Shown piece after piece: positions 44,969-57,583 of a DNA stretch of 64,000 bases. Under the pieces are notes generated by a model that was not told the DNA's origin, did not search any database, and worked only from the letters and a program-made list of their open reading frames with translations. Numbering within the stretch: the first letter of the stretch is position 1; each line of letters begins with the position of its first letter. A program made the translations under genes and the position numbers. This DNA is from Hygrophila difformis. Lineage: Eukaryota > Streptophyta > Magnoliopsida > Lamiales > Acanthaceae. Where the stretch lies: positions 35,806,487-35,870,486 of the forward strand of contig JAOANR010000015.1 of the NCBI GenBank assembly GCA_030278955.1. Direction: 5' to 3'.

Positions 44969-45575
44969 TGTCCAGGACACATGTCAGAAAAGTAAGGTGG
45001 AACAGTGGCATGCATAGTGTGTGATCTCACCCATTTCAGATTCACTAAGCTAAAAATGACAAAACAGAATTTCAATCTAGCTAGAACATGCTTGAACATA
45101 ATAGAAATAAAACAAACTTAAAACTGAAGAAACCCTAATCTAAGCTTGATCACCCATAAACATGCAACATTATCCAAAGAAAAGTCACCAACCAGTGATA
45201 TTAACATGAGAAAAAGGGTCAAAGTGACCGACAGAAAATGAAAGCAGTAAGATCCGTGGGGTGTGAAATCCATTTCATGATTTGGGACACAAGTGGAGAA
45301 TGTTTTCCCACATTATTAAATGGGTGTTGTTAATACCAATGATTTGGGTATTACAAACCCTTAAACAAAAGTTTAGAAGGCAAAACAAGGTATAAAAGCT
45401 GGCTATCTAAACTAAAAATGCTAGAAACTACATCTAACTAATGCATAATTTAAATAATACAAGAAAAACCTAACTAACTACCCTAAACTAAACTAAACTA
45501 ACTGAGCCCCCAACTTGTCTTCAAGAGTGTATTCTTATCTAAAATTCTAACCCCTAGCTCAAAGGAAACACCTCA

Positions 45576-45584
45576 TATTTATAG
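45576..45584 (-). promoter_or_regulatory. TATA box of the G 3' LTR
   Basis: CTATAAATA on the minus strand. In the other LTR the site reads CTATATAAATA near 58199-58209. U3 would be about 0.77 kb and R-U5 about 3.7 kb. Confidence 0.6.
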
Positions 45585-45740
45585 AGGGGAAACCCTAAGC
45601 TCATGGGCCTTGATTTGAGCCCATTGTGTCTCAAGACATCACACACATCACAGCTTTGTCTCGGAGCATCAACTCTGGTCGCGGAACACACTGCATGTGG
45701 CAAAGCTTCTCGACTGGGTCTTGTGTCTCTAAAAGTGCAT

Positions 45741-45889
45741 CTTTGTCGCGGAATAGACCTTTGTCGCGGAACAGGGCATCGCGACAAAGGTATCCTGGCT
45801 GGTCTCCTCTTCATCTGAGTCTGTTTGGTCGCGGAACATTCCTTGGTCGCGGAACCATGCATCGCGACAAAGGAGCTTCCGCGACAAGG
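45741..45889 (-). repeat. GTCGCGGA palindrome array, upstream (U3) part of the G 3' LTR
   Basis: Half-sites GTCGCGGAA and imperfect palindromes 45763-45785 and 45846-45868 (GTCGCGGAA.../...CATCGCGAC). Repeated at 58364-58512. Confidence 0.75.
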
Positions 45890-46354
45890 GTGCTCCTGGG
45901 CTTGCTGGATTGGGCCAGATGGGCCGAAAATGTTCTTTTTGTGGGCTTTTCTCTCTTTTTCCCATCTTTTTCATTCCTTTTTCTCTTCATTTCTTTTTCT
46001 CATGTTTTTGGATTTTTCTAACATAAATATGTAATAAAATTACATATTTATGCCTTTTTCACACCAGCTTATGCCTTTTTCACACCAGCTTATTATTTTT
46101 ATAATTATGCATAAATCAGTCCAATTCAACTGCTTTCTTACTTAATGTAAGACCGGAATGCGATTAAATGCCCGTTTAAGACACGGAAATGGATTGGAAA
46201 TAATGGTCATTTCTGGCCATTATCAACATCCTCACATTTAATACTGATCGTCCCCGAGCAGTCAGAGTCAATGTTCGAAAGAACACGGGCTCTGCATATT
46301 CAATTCATTTTCGTGGCTTCATAAATCACATTCTTTTTGGATTGGGATAAGACA

Positions 46355-47619
46355 ATCAAAAGCTACAAGTATTAAATTCCCTTGATTGCAGTGTTGAATA
46401 AAATGATACTAGCTCACTAAATTGGGCCTACAAATCAAACATTATCATCAATCCTTCTTGAATATCATGTTCGAAGGATGCAAGGATTAAAAATTAGAAT
46501 TAAGGCATGACATGAACATGTGCAACAAAACAGAGCCTCACTTATAAAAGAATCGGAAATTTCACTCACTCTCAATTGGGTTTATCATGACCGCTCAAAA
46601 TCAAATTTTAATTGAATTATCCCATAAGCTTGCAATTGGACCAACTCGCTACCAACTCATTTCTTCAGATCGAGATCATGAGGTCTTATTCAAGGGTTGT
46701 AACGGGGCATACGGTTGTAACATAGGTGAGAAAGGGAATTTATTGGGCTAAGAAGTGGCAAGAGCTCATTCCATCATGACTTGGCATATTTTTATGAAAA
46801 TTCATGATCATCAATATTTTTCTTTCTTTTTGCTTTTTCTATCACATGACATTAGACTATTGTCTAATTGCTTGTCATTTGCAATTTATTTATGTTGAAT
46901 GAATCTCAACTCTCTCTTTTCTTTCTCTCTTTTTTTTGAATCGGTTTATTGAACACCGATTTATGCTTTTTCTGATGATCATAAATTTAATGCCTTTGAT
47001 AGAATTCATTCTTGCATACTTGGGTTTGATTTTTTTTGTTGGTCTTTTTACAAGGCTAGGAAGATATAGTGGGTTCAAAGAAAAATTAGGCTTAAAGGCT
47101 CAGATTGGTTAATCTTAAGGGGAAAATATTTTTGGGTTTGGATTTCAAAAGAAGGCCAAAATTCGGGTTTCTAGGTGCCTCGATCATTTGCTCGATTTTT
47201 GGAATATGACATGGTCTTGAATCGATCCCAATTGCAAGTTCTAGTTTCCTTTAATCAAAATGATTCACACGTCAAAGAAAATAAATGAGTAAAAGTGACT
47301 CATGGCTCAAACCTCACAGGTTGGATTGATTCACGTCATACAGTATTCTCAAATTTAATCAAAGCTAAATTCTAACAATTTATTCAGTCAAAATTTCTAA
47401 CATGCAGATTTATTACCCAACAAGATGATCGCATCATTAAACTTTTATAGCTCAAAACCTTAGGAATTCATTTCATGCATGTCTTCAATTATATTATCCC
47501 AATTTAAAAGTTGAAAATTTAATCACAAGCCTAAATTCAACATGTGAATTTAGAGCAAGTCTATGCATATTTTTGCTGGTTATTTACACTTACGCTCAAT
47601 TGAAAAGACCATTACATGC
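46355..47619 (-). other. 3' interior of element G, no gene seen
   Basis: AT-rich stretch between the stop codon at 47620 and the 3' LTR. No open frame of note, no pol remnant and no repeat array. Probable 3' UTR. Confidence 0.5.
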
Positions 47620-50600
47620 TCAATCTGTCTTCTCTCCTGGCGGATTCGATGGTCCCGCTGCATCTGATGGAGGTGGGAGTGGCTTGGGGAGTTGACTGAT
47701 GAGTGCTTGTAGCAGTGTTTCCATCATCTTGCGCTGCTTTTCTTCGTTCTCCAATCTTTCTCTGTGCATGCGCTCTTCTTTTTCCATCATCATTTTCTTG
47801 AATTCCTCCTCTTTCTTTTCCTTCTCCTGCTTCTCCTTTCGCTTCTCTTCCTTTTCTCTCCTACGCTCTTGGCGTTCTTCTTCTCTCTCCCTCCTTCGCT
47901 CTTCACGTTCCTCTTCGGCCCTTTTTCGCTGTTCCTCTTGGCTTGCCACAACTACATCAGTCATAGACTTCATTCCCTCGAGCATAGATTGACTCATCTT
48001 GCTCACCATCTCGAATGCTTGGGAATCAGCAGGGAATTGAGATACGTTCTAGCTTTGAGGAGGCATCTGAGGTTGAGGTCGAGTCGGAGGTGGAGTCGGA
48101 GCTGCCGGAACTGGAATCGGCGTCTCTGTCTGTTCTTGGTCCGTGTGAAGCTCTTCTTGGACATTTGAAGGTCCTGCATCAGCACAGGTTTTCTGTGTTC
48201 CCTTCTTTGTCTTGGGCTGTCTCTTTCTTTTTCTCGATGCTTGCCCACTGGATATGAAAGAGGATTGAGCGTCTGAATCTTCTCTGCCGAACAATTGGGG
48301 AAGAGAATACCTAACTCTTTCAGTTAAGTGGAGTCTCGGCACACTGATGGGTGGATTCACTTTTACCAACATGTCACCCTCGAAAGCGCTCAAATCAATT
48401 CCCTGAGCAATGCAGATCCTCCTAATCAGATTTGGATAGCATAGCACCTGTCTGTCCTCTATCCGGGTTATCATTACTTCGAACACATGCCTCCCCACAT
48501 TCAGTTTCGCTCCGCTCCACATTCTTGCAAATCCCATTAATACATTCCCAGATGTGGTGTGCGGGTGCGAATTAGGCCGGATCTTAGACATGTAAAACTC
48601 ATAAGTTGGCATGAATTTCAGATTCAGCCAATTTGCGTCGAATGTGTGCCCGGGGGCAGTTATTCTTGTCATGCTGTTTGCCAGAGTTGCATATCTTGCA
48701 TATTCGCTTGTCTTGGCTCTTTTCGTCATAATTTCATCAGGGGGAAACTCGCTTCTAATGTCCGGAGTCCCAAAGAACTGATTCAGCCAGTCAGGTGCAA
48801 TATCACTTGTCCTCGGATCCATGTTGTTCTGGTAGCTTTGTCGATATTGCAGAAGAATTCCTTTGTCAGCTCCACGAAGCCATCTTCCTCCTGGTGCAGC
48901 ATGAAGTTCCCCCACTCTTGATTTTTGTAGAAGGTCTCAACAGTGGGGTGAGACAAGGCATCGGGTCTGAATCCTTTGTCCGGCACTATCCTTTTCTGCA
49001 ATTTCTTGTACTTTTCTGCATTTTCTTTGTTGCCATTGAACTTGATCTGCACCTGTTCTGCACTCAGCTTTTTCTTCTCGTATTCTTTAGAAACGCCCAT
49101 TCTCTGCCTCACAGTATTTTTGGACCAAAACTCGACTGGCCGGATGGATCCGACTGATTCATCTTCGCTCGTGTGCCAGTCTGTTTGGTTGTCTCCTTCC
49201 TGCGGTTGGTCATCCATTGGTTCAGCCTCATCTCTCCTCTGAGTTGGCTCTCCTTCTCCATGAGTTGTTTCATCTCTAAGTTCCTCCTCATCTTCCCTAA
49301 TTCGTGTGGCCTGCCCGACAGGACGTTGGAAGATGGGTGCCAGTTGCTCCATAAATTCATTCTCTTCCTGCATGGCCTCCTCTCTGTCATCAGCCATGTC
49401 CTGTGATTTATTCGCTTTGGCTTGTGGCTCTATAACCCTTTGTTGCTCAACGGCTTTTTCTTTTAGCAAATCCGCCAATGTGACTGGGTTCGTGAGAGTT
49501 TCGGCAGTTCTGATCACGGCTTCGATTCTGGCAGTGCCCACAAGTGGATCAATCAATTGACCCACTTCTGTCTGATATCTGATCTGGTCTGGCTTTTCTC
49601 CAGCATCGATTCGCGTCTCAATTTGTTCATTGATGTTAACTCTCAGTTCTTCCCGAATGGCTTCAACACTACGAATAGGAGGGCCAGTCCATCCAGATGG
49701 TTGTTCTTTCTTGATTTTCAATCCTTTTCCTTCTACTCCACCAGTGATTTTCAACTCGAAGTCTTCTTCATCACCCTGTTCAGTCTCTCCAGATTTCCTG
49801 CTTTCCAGATCAGCTTGCATCTTTCTGGCAATTTCTTCGTCCTTTGTTTGCTGAATATTCTTTCTGATCTGCTCTTCCTCTGCAACTTTCTTTTCCTTTG
49901 TCAAGATTTCTTCCTCAGTTACTTTCTCCAATCCCGAACCACCTGTTGCTTGATCAATAAGGCCGGCTGATGCAAGTTCTTCTTCTTGCAATTTTCTGGC
50001 TAGCTCAGCATCGAATGCCACTTGATGCTTCTTTTTCGGGGATGGTGGTGGCATCGGCTTCTTACCTTTGTCCTTGGGATCTGTGGGCTCTGCCACTTTC
50101 CTAGCAGTTGGCTCAGGTTCTCTGATTTATACTTTAGGCTCCGGGGCCCTTGCTGGTTTCTCTTTGTCTGCTAACTTGATCAATTTCTTCTTAGGCTGCT
50201 TAGGAGGTTCAGACTGGAATGAGGCTGGTGCTGCAGCAGGTGCTGGCCTTTCAGACTGACTCGGCTAGACTGGAGGTTCGGGCATAGCAGCAGCTGATTC
50301 TGATGCATGAGTAGTTTCTTGCTGTTCCACAGGCTCAGTGGTGGCAACTTTTTGCACTTCAGGTTGCCCTCTTGGTGGTGGAGCAGATGTTGGTATCGTT
50401 GGCTGGGTCGGCTGTGGGTCGGCGTCTGGAGGGGTGGAAAAGTAGGCATCGATCTCAGCATCTGGGTCTTCCGGATTTTCCTGTTGCGTTTCTTCCTGAG
50501 CTTCCTGAGTCCCAAACAATCTGTGTGCAAATCTCAGATAATCGTGCACAAATGTCTGACTTGTTATCCGGACCAGTTTGAGCTCCCATGCCTTCTTGAT

Positions 50601-51828
50601 TCGTGTGCAAAACAAGCTTCTGATTCTGTGGTTATAGTGCATGACCTTCGTTCTATTCCCCTCCTTCCCATATTTCAGGGCTTCACTATCCATTTCCATG
50701 AGGAGTTCAAGATATGAAGTTCTATATTGCTCCATCATGGTGTTGATCATGTCTCTTTCCAGCTCTTCTGTCACATAAGTCATTCTTTGCGCCATATCGT
50801 ACTTCAGATATTCCCCTACCTCGGCCTTGGTCATTAATCTGAGTTGCGTCTTTTTATCTGTCATTACTGACCAATTGTGGTGCTGCACCTCATAAAGGGC
50901 TTTTTCCCTTAATTCTCTGATGTGCTCGGGAAATCCAGGGTCTACCTCCGTTCCCTTCTCCATTGGTCTTGTCTGGCCAAACCGCTTGTTTATGAAAATC
51001 GTCTCAAAATTATCCTCATCTGGCAGGGTCAATCCTTTATCCAATCTTTCTTGTGTTATGAAACCTCTGCCTTTTCCCCACAGAAGTGCCATCTCGTGCC
51101 ATTCCTTCCGAGCTGCATTGATTTCTTCTCTGAACTTGTTTATCATGGTAGAGTTCCTTTCTGTGTTGAACTCCTCAATTCTCCTCAGTTTGTGGCGCAG
51201 GTTGTAACTCATTTCTCTATGTCTTAGCTTAGCCTGCATGGTTACCCATCTCTGCTCTTCTCTTCCCATGTTGTCAAATAACCGCGGGTTCCAAATGCAA
51301 GGGAAGGCTTCATACATTGAGATGGCTCCCTTTGCCAGTATTTGGCTCACCGGTAAAGGTCTTTCCACGAACTGCAATCGCACTTGTGGGTCTATGGGCT
51401 GGTCGGGAATGAGTATATCATAATTCGAGATATCGATTCCCACTGTTCCATCTTCTAAATGACGTTGCCAGACAGCTGTGTGTATTTGGAACTTCAGTGT
51501 GATCCTTTCCAAATGCACTTCGGGTGTCATTATGGAATCATGCGGGGCATGATCTGTCATTAGTTCCCAAAACTTCAGCATGTGATAGGAAAAATCCCTT
51601 TCTATGTTCGTCAGGGCGGTTGATCTATCTGCAGGAGGGATTTTTACGTCCCATCTGGGCCTCAATGATAACTCAGCTTCGGTGTTGTGGTCCAATGGAA
51701 CACCGTACACGCTTATCAAAGCCTCCCTGAGCTTCTTAATCTGAGTCCTGTTTGCAGATGCTTCTGCTGCTGCCTGATGCAGAGTGCAGTCGGGCAATCC
51801 AATAGCTGACTTAATCACTAGTTCATTC
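47620..51828 (-). pseudogene. Long non-Gag protein gene of element G, main exon
   Basis: One minus-strand frame of about 1400 codons, with stops TAG at 50265, TAA near 50129 and TAG at 48049, and one frameshift near 48795-48805. The main exon begins after TATATTTCTCAG at 51828 and completes a tryptophan codon from exon 1 (53273-53313). Regions in order: 1-480 helical and charged, unrecognised; a Pro/Glu-rich linker; a Lys/Glu-rich coiled coil; then a domain like that of the antisense gene in D (FYKNQEWGNFM, VELTKEFFCNI, WIRG, PDWLNQFFGTPD, KIRPNSHPHTTS, AKLNVGRHVFEVMI, CIAQGID), i.e. PF20167-type; finally an extreme Glu/Arg coiled coil (EEREERRREREEE). It replaces gag-pol. Function unknown. 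Confidence 0.7.
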
Positions 51829-53272
51829 CTGAGAAATATAGAAAGTATTAATTCCAATCAAGTTTTTATATTTTTGAAAATTGAGTTTCAAGCTAAAAAC
51901 CAACATCCTCACATTTTGAGCTTTGCTCGAAATGTGATTTATTTGATTCGTACTTAAAATTTTATTTCAAGGCATATAACATTAATTACTTGAAAAAAAA
52001 TCTAAGTCATTGGACTTAGAGAGTTTTTAAATGGACTATTGGGCCCAGAAAGGTATAATTTCCAATTTTTATTAAACAAGCTCGAGGCACTTGTTGAAAA
52101 CGGAATGAAATGACGATGCTGGAATGGATAGCTCGAAAATAGAATGTGCAATGGAGGCGTGGCGGAGTGGATTTGCTATTTCCGGATTGCTTGGACTGTC
52201 TTTGGACAGTTAAAACGTTCAAGAAAATTGCAAACACTATTTTTAATTTTGAAAAGGTTGACTTGATTTTATTTAATGAAAAGTGGGATGTGTGTGGTCC
52301 CATTTGTGGATTTTGTAAAAAGATAGCAGTTGAGGTGGCAAAAATACTGCTACTTAACTCACACTTTTTAGTTCCATTGGGAACAAAAACACTTGCCAAC
52401 CAAAATCCTACCAACTCTATATTTGTCTTTTAGTGGAAAAGTAAACTTGCAAAAGGGGATTGGTGCACAGATACTACCATAACAATACAAACACTCACTT
52501 TTTACAGATTTGCCATACTGACCAACAGAGTTTGCCAAATATGAAATTGCATTGAATGTCTGAATTGGCATGCACACAACATGAACACAGAGACAAACTA
52601 GCATCCATCCTACACCAAGTCATGCTCCTCTTTCAAAAACATAAGATTAGACCAACTAGCATGTTTCAAAAATCACAAACCCAAAATAACTAGGCATTTA
52701 TGCTCGAGATCTCACACAAGAACAGATTCACTTTGAACATGCTTTCACACATTTATGCCCATGGCTAGGAATCAACTCATAAAATCATCAACACCAAATC
52801 ACCCCCAAAAATGACCAAGTGTTCATCAGTTTCTACCTCAAACAGAGATTACCAATTATAAACAAATTAAAGGCAGGGAATACCCTCCTTAGAACCCTAA
52901 AAAGTTCAAGTAAATGAAAGTTCGGAAAAGTGCCTCCCCTGTCTAAACTCTCATCCTTTCAATGTGTTCTCTAAAAGCTCTTAGTTCAGAATTCCTCATG
53001 CCCAACAGATTATGAACTTTCCTACCCCTCCAAATTGCAAGAACATCAACCCCCCTTTACTCTTCACCACAATCGGCCAACACCCAGTTTTAACTTGAGT
53101 CCCGAATAAGTATTGCCAATGACAAAGCATCCTCAAGGACTAACTCAGATAAACAAAACAGACCACAATGATGCATATTCATACATTTTGCAAGTTCCCG
53201 ACATAGAAATTCCAAAAATTACCAAAAACGCGAAAACAGGGTGTTGCGGGATTCGGGTGTGAGAACACTTAC
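51829..53272 (-). other. Predicted 1.4-kb intron of the element G gene
   Basis: GTAAGTG at its 5' end (53272) and TTTCTCAG at its 3' end (51829). AT-rich, with weak scattered frames only. Confidence 0.55.
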
Positions 53273-53313
53273 CATGGTTTGGTCCTCTTTGGGGATGAAG
53301 ACGAGGGTTCCAT
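53273..53313 (-). CDS. First coding exon of the element G gene
   Basis: ATG at 53311-53313 on the minus strand opens MEPSSSSPKRTKP plus two bases of the next codon. A strong donor GTAAGTG follows at 53272. Joining to the acceptor at 51829 keeps frame with the main exon (W-N-E-L-V). The 1444-bp intron has no other feature. I chose this start because of the consensus splice signals and frame agreement; the ATG at 51857 would lie in the intron. Confidence 0.6.
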
Positions 53314-53482
53314 GGCGGAAATCGGACAGAGTTTCCCCTGAGACTGGTCGGGTTTGCGAAGGAACACGGTGGTGTTCGTTCGGAAATGGCAGTTTCAAAC
53401 GAAAGAGTGTTTTCGAAAATTTTCTAAGTGTGGAAGTGTAAGGAAGAAGAGGGAGGTGAAGAGGTTTAAATACTGGTGGGTC

Positions 53483-53893
53483 GGTCGCGGAACCCTAGCC
53501 CATTGTCGCGGAACAGGGTTACGCGACCAGGCCTTGGCGACATTAGAGGTGTCGCGGAATATGGGACTTTGTCGCGGAGTCATACTCCGCGACAAAGGCT
53601 ACCGCGACAGAATAGGAAGTAAAAATTGGGATGAAGTGTGCTCGTGTCGCGGAACAGGAGCTTTGTCGCGATGCAGTGCTCCGCGACAAAGTGTTCCGCG
53701 ACAAAGACAAACAGAGCTCAGGGATGAGTGAAATTTTGTCGCGGAGTTGCACTTGGTCGCGATGCTGTGCATCGCGACAAAATGGTTATTCCGCGACAAA
53801 GACAAACAGGGTTTGATGATAATGGGAACTTTGTCGCGGAGTTGCACTTGGTCGCGGAACATTGTTCCGCGACAAAATGGTCATTCCGCGACA
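53483..53893 (-). repeat. GTCGCGGA palindrome array in the leader of element G
   Basis: Palindromes 53505-53527, 53571-53593 (arms GTCGCGGAGT/ACTCCGCGAC), 53665-53687 (two mismatches), 53756-53778 (GTCGCGATGC/GCATCGCGAC) and 53851-53873 (GTCGCGGAAC/GTTCCGCGAC, loop ATT), with half-sites between. The array lies between the PBS and the first exon, so it is in the RNA leader. Confidence 0.85.
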
Positions 53894-54397
53894 AACTTTT
53901 TGAATTTTCAAATTTTCAACGGACTGGGCCCGAGTGTGATGTTGGGCCTGAGTCCATTTTATTTGATTTGGACCTGAATGAATTCAGTCCAAATAAATTC
54001 AAAACATTGGGCCATTATTTAAAATAATCTACTTGCATAAAATTAGGTTGGGTCAGTTCCATTTATCTGCGAGATTTATTCCGGATCTTAAATTGCTTTA
54101 AATTCCGAAAATAATTTCTTAGATTTGTGGAATTTACCCAACCAAGAACCTGGTTTTCCATGCTTTTTCTGCTCCTTATTTTTGGGTGGTTCCGAATTTC
54201 CTGCAAGACAGATAAATACCCAATAGGTTAGGTTTTCTCCTCAGTTCAACATCCTCACATTTAGAGTCTTGGTACTCTTAAATGTTCAATTAATCTTGAG
54301 GGTACTTTTTCTGTTCTGAATTAGATATATTACACTAAACTAAGCTAATCTATGAGTAATCAGGAGTGTAGTTCTCTTAATAAACGACGCTGCATCT

Positions 54398-54415
54398 TCC
54401 CCGGCAACGCCGCCA
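54398..54415 (-). other. Primer binding site of element G (Asp-tRNA type)
   Basis: Minus strand TGGCGGCGTTGCCGGGGA, directly adjoining the LTR. The Athila lineage typically has TGGCGCCGTTGCCGGGGA; one base differs. Confidence 0.8.
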
Positions 54416-57130
54416 TGAAACTTTTGACAATTTGGTCACACGAGTATTTTCTAAAATATCCCAGGTTAAATTTATTAAATGAAAAGAATTATGATTCGGG
54501 GGAAATGGGTTTAAGGATATATTCCACTTTTTATTACTCTTGAAAGTAAACTTGAGTTCAAGTGTCATTACGAACCTCCCCGGCATGAAATCTCTAACAA
54601 TTTCATGCCTTGAAGATCCTTGCCATGAAACTTTTGACAAGTTCTCTCTTCATGAGTATTTTCTGAAAAATCGTAATCCTGGTTCTCAATTTTTAGTTAA
54701 TGAAACAAATTATGATGGCGGAATAGGATTAGGGATATATTTATAGGTTGTCACGTTTTTATTACTCGTGTTAAGAAACTGTGGCCCGAAAGCGCACGGT
54801 GTCAAAAATTGCAGTAATTTATAGTAAGACCGGATCGTTCACTGGAGGATGTGCGATAGAAGCATGGCCCACATCGTTTACTAAGATTTTCCACTCGGTT
54901 ACTCGATTCAAGTGTGTGTTTGACTGTCAACTACTTGACAGAATTTAAATCTAAACTATGAAAGCGATTAAATGAAACAGATAAAGCTATTCTAAAGAGC
55001 GAATTAAATTTCATCTAAGAAAGCAATAAAATTAATCTAAGAAAGCGATTAAGATTATTCTAAGAAAGCAGATTTAAAATGAGACAGAAGGGATAGGGAG
55101 AAAATAATAGAGATTGGACAAGATTCAGATGAAACACAATTAAACTTCCGTTTTTAAAAAGCAGATCTTAGCTTGGGATAATCCTTTCAGTTAGCTGACT
55201 CTCATGCTCTCTATACTATGTTCCCTTTAACAGACAGGTACTTACAGTAAGAGTTTACATGCTCTTAAGACAACAAATTCTAAGATACCACAGACTCACA
55301 ACTGCTCCCGTCAGAGCGTGTCATTTATCTATGGTGGACAAGCTACACCTGACAAATCATTTATTGAAGTGTCAAGTACTGCTATCATTCCCCCATGTCA
55401 CACCCAAAGATTCTAATCAAGCCCTGAACTATCCCTTAACTCTCAGTCCTAGTAGCAGTTACACAACTCTCAATACAACCGAGTGACCTCTAAAGAAAGC
55501 AGTTAAAAGAAAGTGGTAAAGAAAGCATTAAAAATCCTATCACTCGGAGGTTTTTGAAAGTCTGACCCTGGTAGTAAAGGAAAGCCCCCAGTCAGAATGA
55601 CTGGGTGTGGATCAAGAATTCCCTAATCTCAGTGAACCGCTTGCAGTGTTCACTTCCCTTCGGGTGGTTATGAGACACAAACTAATGAAACGAACTAACA
55701 AATTAGTTTGTTCCGGATGCGCTCACTCAGGACTCAAAAATAGGCTTTGGCAGAAGAGGGTAGCAGTTGAAAGGAACTCAACCCTATCTTAGAAAATAAC
55801 CAAGGCCTATGTATTGTTTCTCTAGAATTATCTAACACACTGTATTTGAGTCCAAGTGGACCCCATCTAGGTGTGATAGTTAAGACTAAATTCCCAATAC
55901 ATAGCAATTCTGGAAAATAACAGATGTTTCAAAATCATTCCCTAAACAGGTACTAGACTCTCAATTAAAACACAGATCCTTTCAGTCTAGGTGAGACCTA
56001 ATCGCTGATTCTGCTTCTAATTTCCCAAAATCAACCCCCAGTCGGATATGAATTAGTCATAACTGTGGAGTTTACCCCTTACTCAGATCCGGATTTTGTA
56101 AATGAATTTTTGTTGGAAATTTATTATGAGACATCTGATTAAAATCAAGACTCCTATGTCCAAGGGAAGGATCCCAAAATAATCATTGACCACAATATCT
56201 ACATAATAATATCATGCATAAATTTATAGAGAAGTGTAAAATTAAGTAACCCAAAATATAAGGCGGGTTTAGACAGAAGTGAGACACAGAGATGAAATGG
56301 CCGGAGATGAGAAGAATTTATTTTGGCTAAAAAGATGACAAGAATAGTCAAGATGATCCGAACTGCAAACATCTGCTATCCAGGTCCTGACTATTCCAGG
56401 TGGGATGATTTTTAGACAGCAGAAGATCTTAATAACAGTGATCGCTATCATCAAGACTCCTACTATCTGTGAAATGAGGGAAAAACCTACATGTTTTCTT
56501 ACTGTAATACTATTCAAGCAATGTTGATCGACATCGTTTGATAATATTACAACTCAAAATTCAGGTTTGAAATTAAGATAAAGAAAAAGAAATTGTATCC
56601 GGATAGAAGTCAGCTGAGCAGCTATTATAATCCCGGATGGATGAACCGCCAAGGCTTCAACAGACCATTATCAAGACCATGCAAAATAACAACCAGTAAT
56701 TACTATACAGACAACGAGCTAGTTATCCGTGTGGGAATACCCGCCAACATTAATCTGTATATCATCTACTAACTGTTTCACACAACACAGGTAATGACAA
56801 AATAAATAGAAAGGAAAAAATATTCTTGGGTCATCTCGCATGAGAGACATTGGTTTCTCATGCAAGGGTATGGAATTGATTCCATAGTTACTCTTTATGT
56901 CTAAATAATCACTCATTCCATAATTAATTAATTACAGTCCGGATTATGTTCTTAGATCATGAGAGTTTAATTTCTTGTAAAAGAGTCTTTTAGTGGAATT
57001 GAACAAAATTCTTTATATCAAAATAATCATGGGTTGAGATCATTGGATTTCAACCTCAAAATATTAATATAAAGGTCCAATTAATTACTGAGGAAGATGA
57101 AGAATAAAAATTTGGCAAAAAGGTGCCACT

Positions 57131-57583
57131 TTGTCGCGGAGTAAAGTTTGTGTCGCGGACCATGGGTTCGCGACAAGGGTTTCGCGACAAAGGGTGGGAA
57201 ATGAGAGGAATGGGATTTTGAAAATTAGGGTTTATCTTGTCGTTAAGCAAAAGTCTTGTCGCGGAACATGGTTATGCGACAAGGAGACATGGCGACAAGG
57301 GTTTGAAAATTGGACAAGGGCATAATTCTTGTCGCGGAACAAGAGATTTTGTCGCGGAACGTGGTTCCGCGACAAGGTTGCTTCGCGACAAAGCCCTTCC
57401 AGAATAAAATCACAAGTATTTGGGTCCCTGGTCGCTAATCAAGGATTTTGTCGCGGAACGTGGTTCCGCGACAAGAGTTGTTTCGCGACCAAGGGTTTCA
57501 AAATATTGCTAACAAGTGTTCTTTGGCACCTTTGTCGCCAAAGTATCATTTTGTCGCGGAACGTGGTTCCGCGACAAAGGTGT
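57131..57583 (-). repeat. GTCGCGGA palindrome array, downstream part of the G 5' LTR
   Basis: Perfect palindromes at 57349-57375, 57448-57474 and 57551-57577 (12-bp arms, loop GTG). The variant at about 57154-57176 reads GTCGCGGACC...GGTTCGCGAC (one G-T pair). Confidence 0.85.

Larger units (their letters stand above)
41804..46354 (-). repeat. 3' LTR of element G (4551 bp)
   Basis: Starts TGAAACTTTTGAC and ends GGGATAAGACA on the plus strand. Minus-strand TATA at 45576-45584. GTCGCGGA hairpins lie both upstream (45741-45889) and downstream (44519-44968) of that box. A 20-bp tandem pair (TATGCCTTTTTCACACCAGC) lies at 46048-46092. Short frames in it recur in the other LTR and are not convincing genes. 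Confidence 0.88.

Noticed and set aside
44485..45024. Cysteine/arginine-rich ORFs (motif SRGTWFRDK and similar)
   Set aside because: Translations of the GTCGCGGA palindromes in several frames; the DNA repeat, not a protein, is conserved.
47699..50717. Plus-strand Ser/Phe-rich ORFs in element G
   Set aside because: Mirror frames of the Glu/Lys/Arg-rich minus-strand gene.
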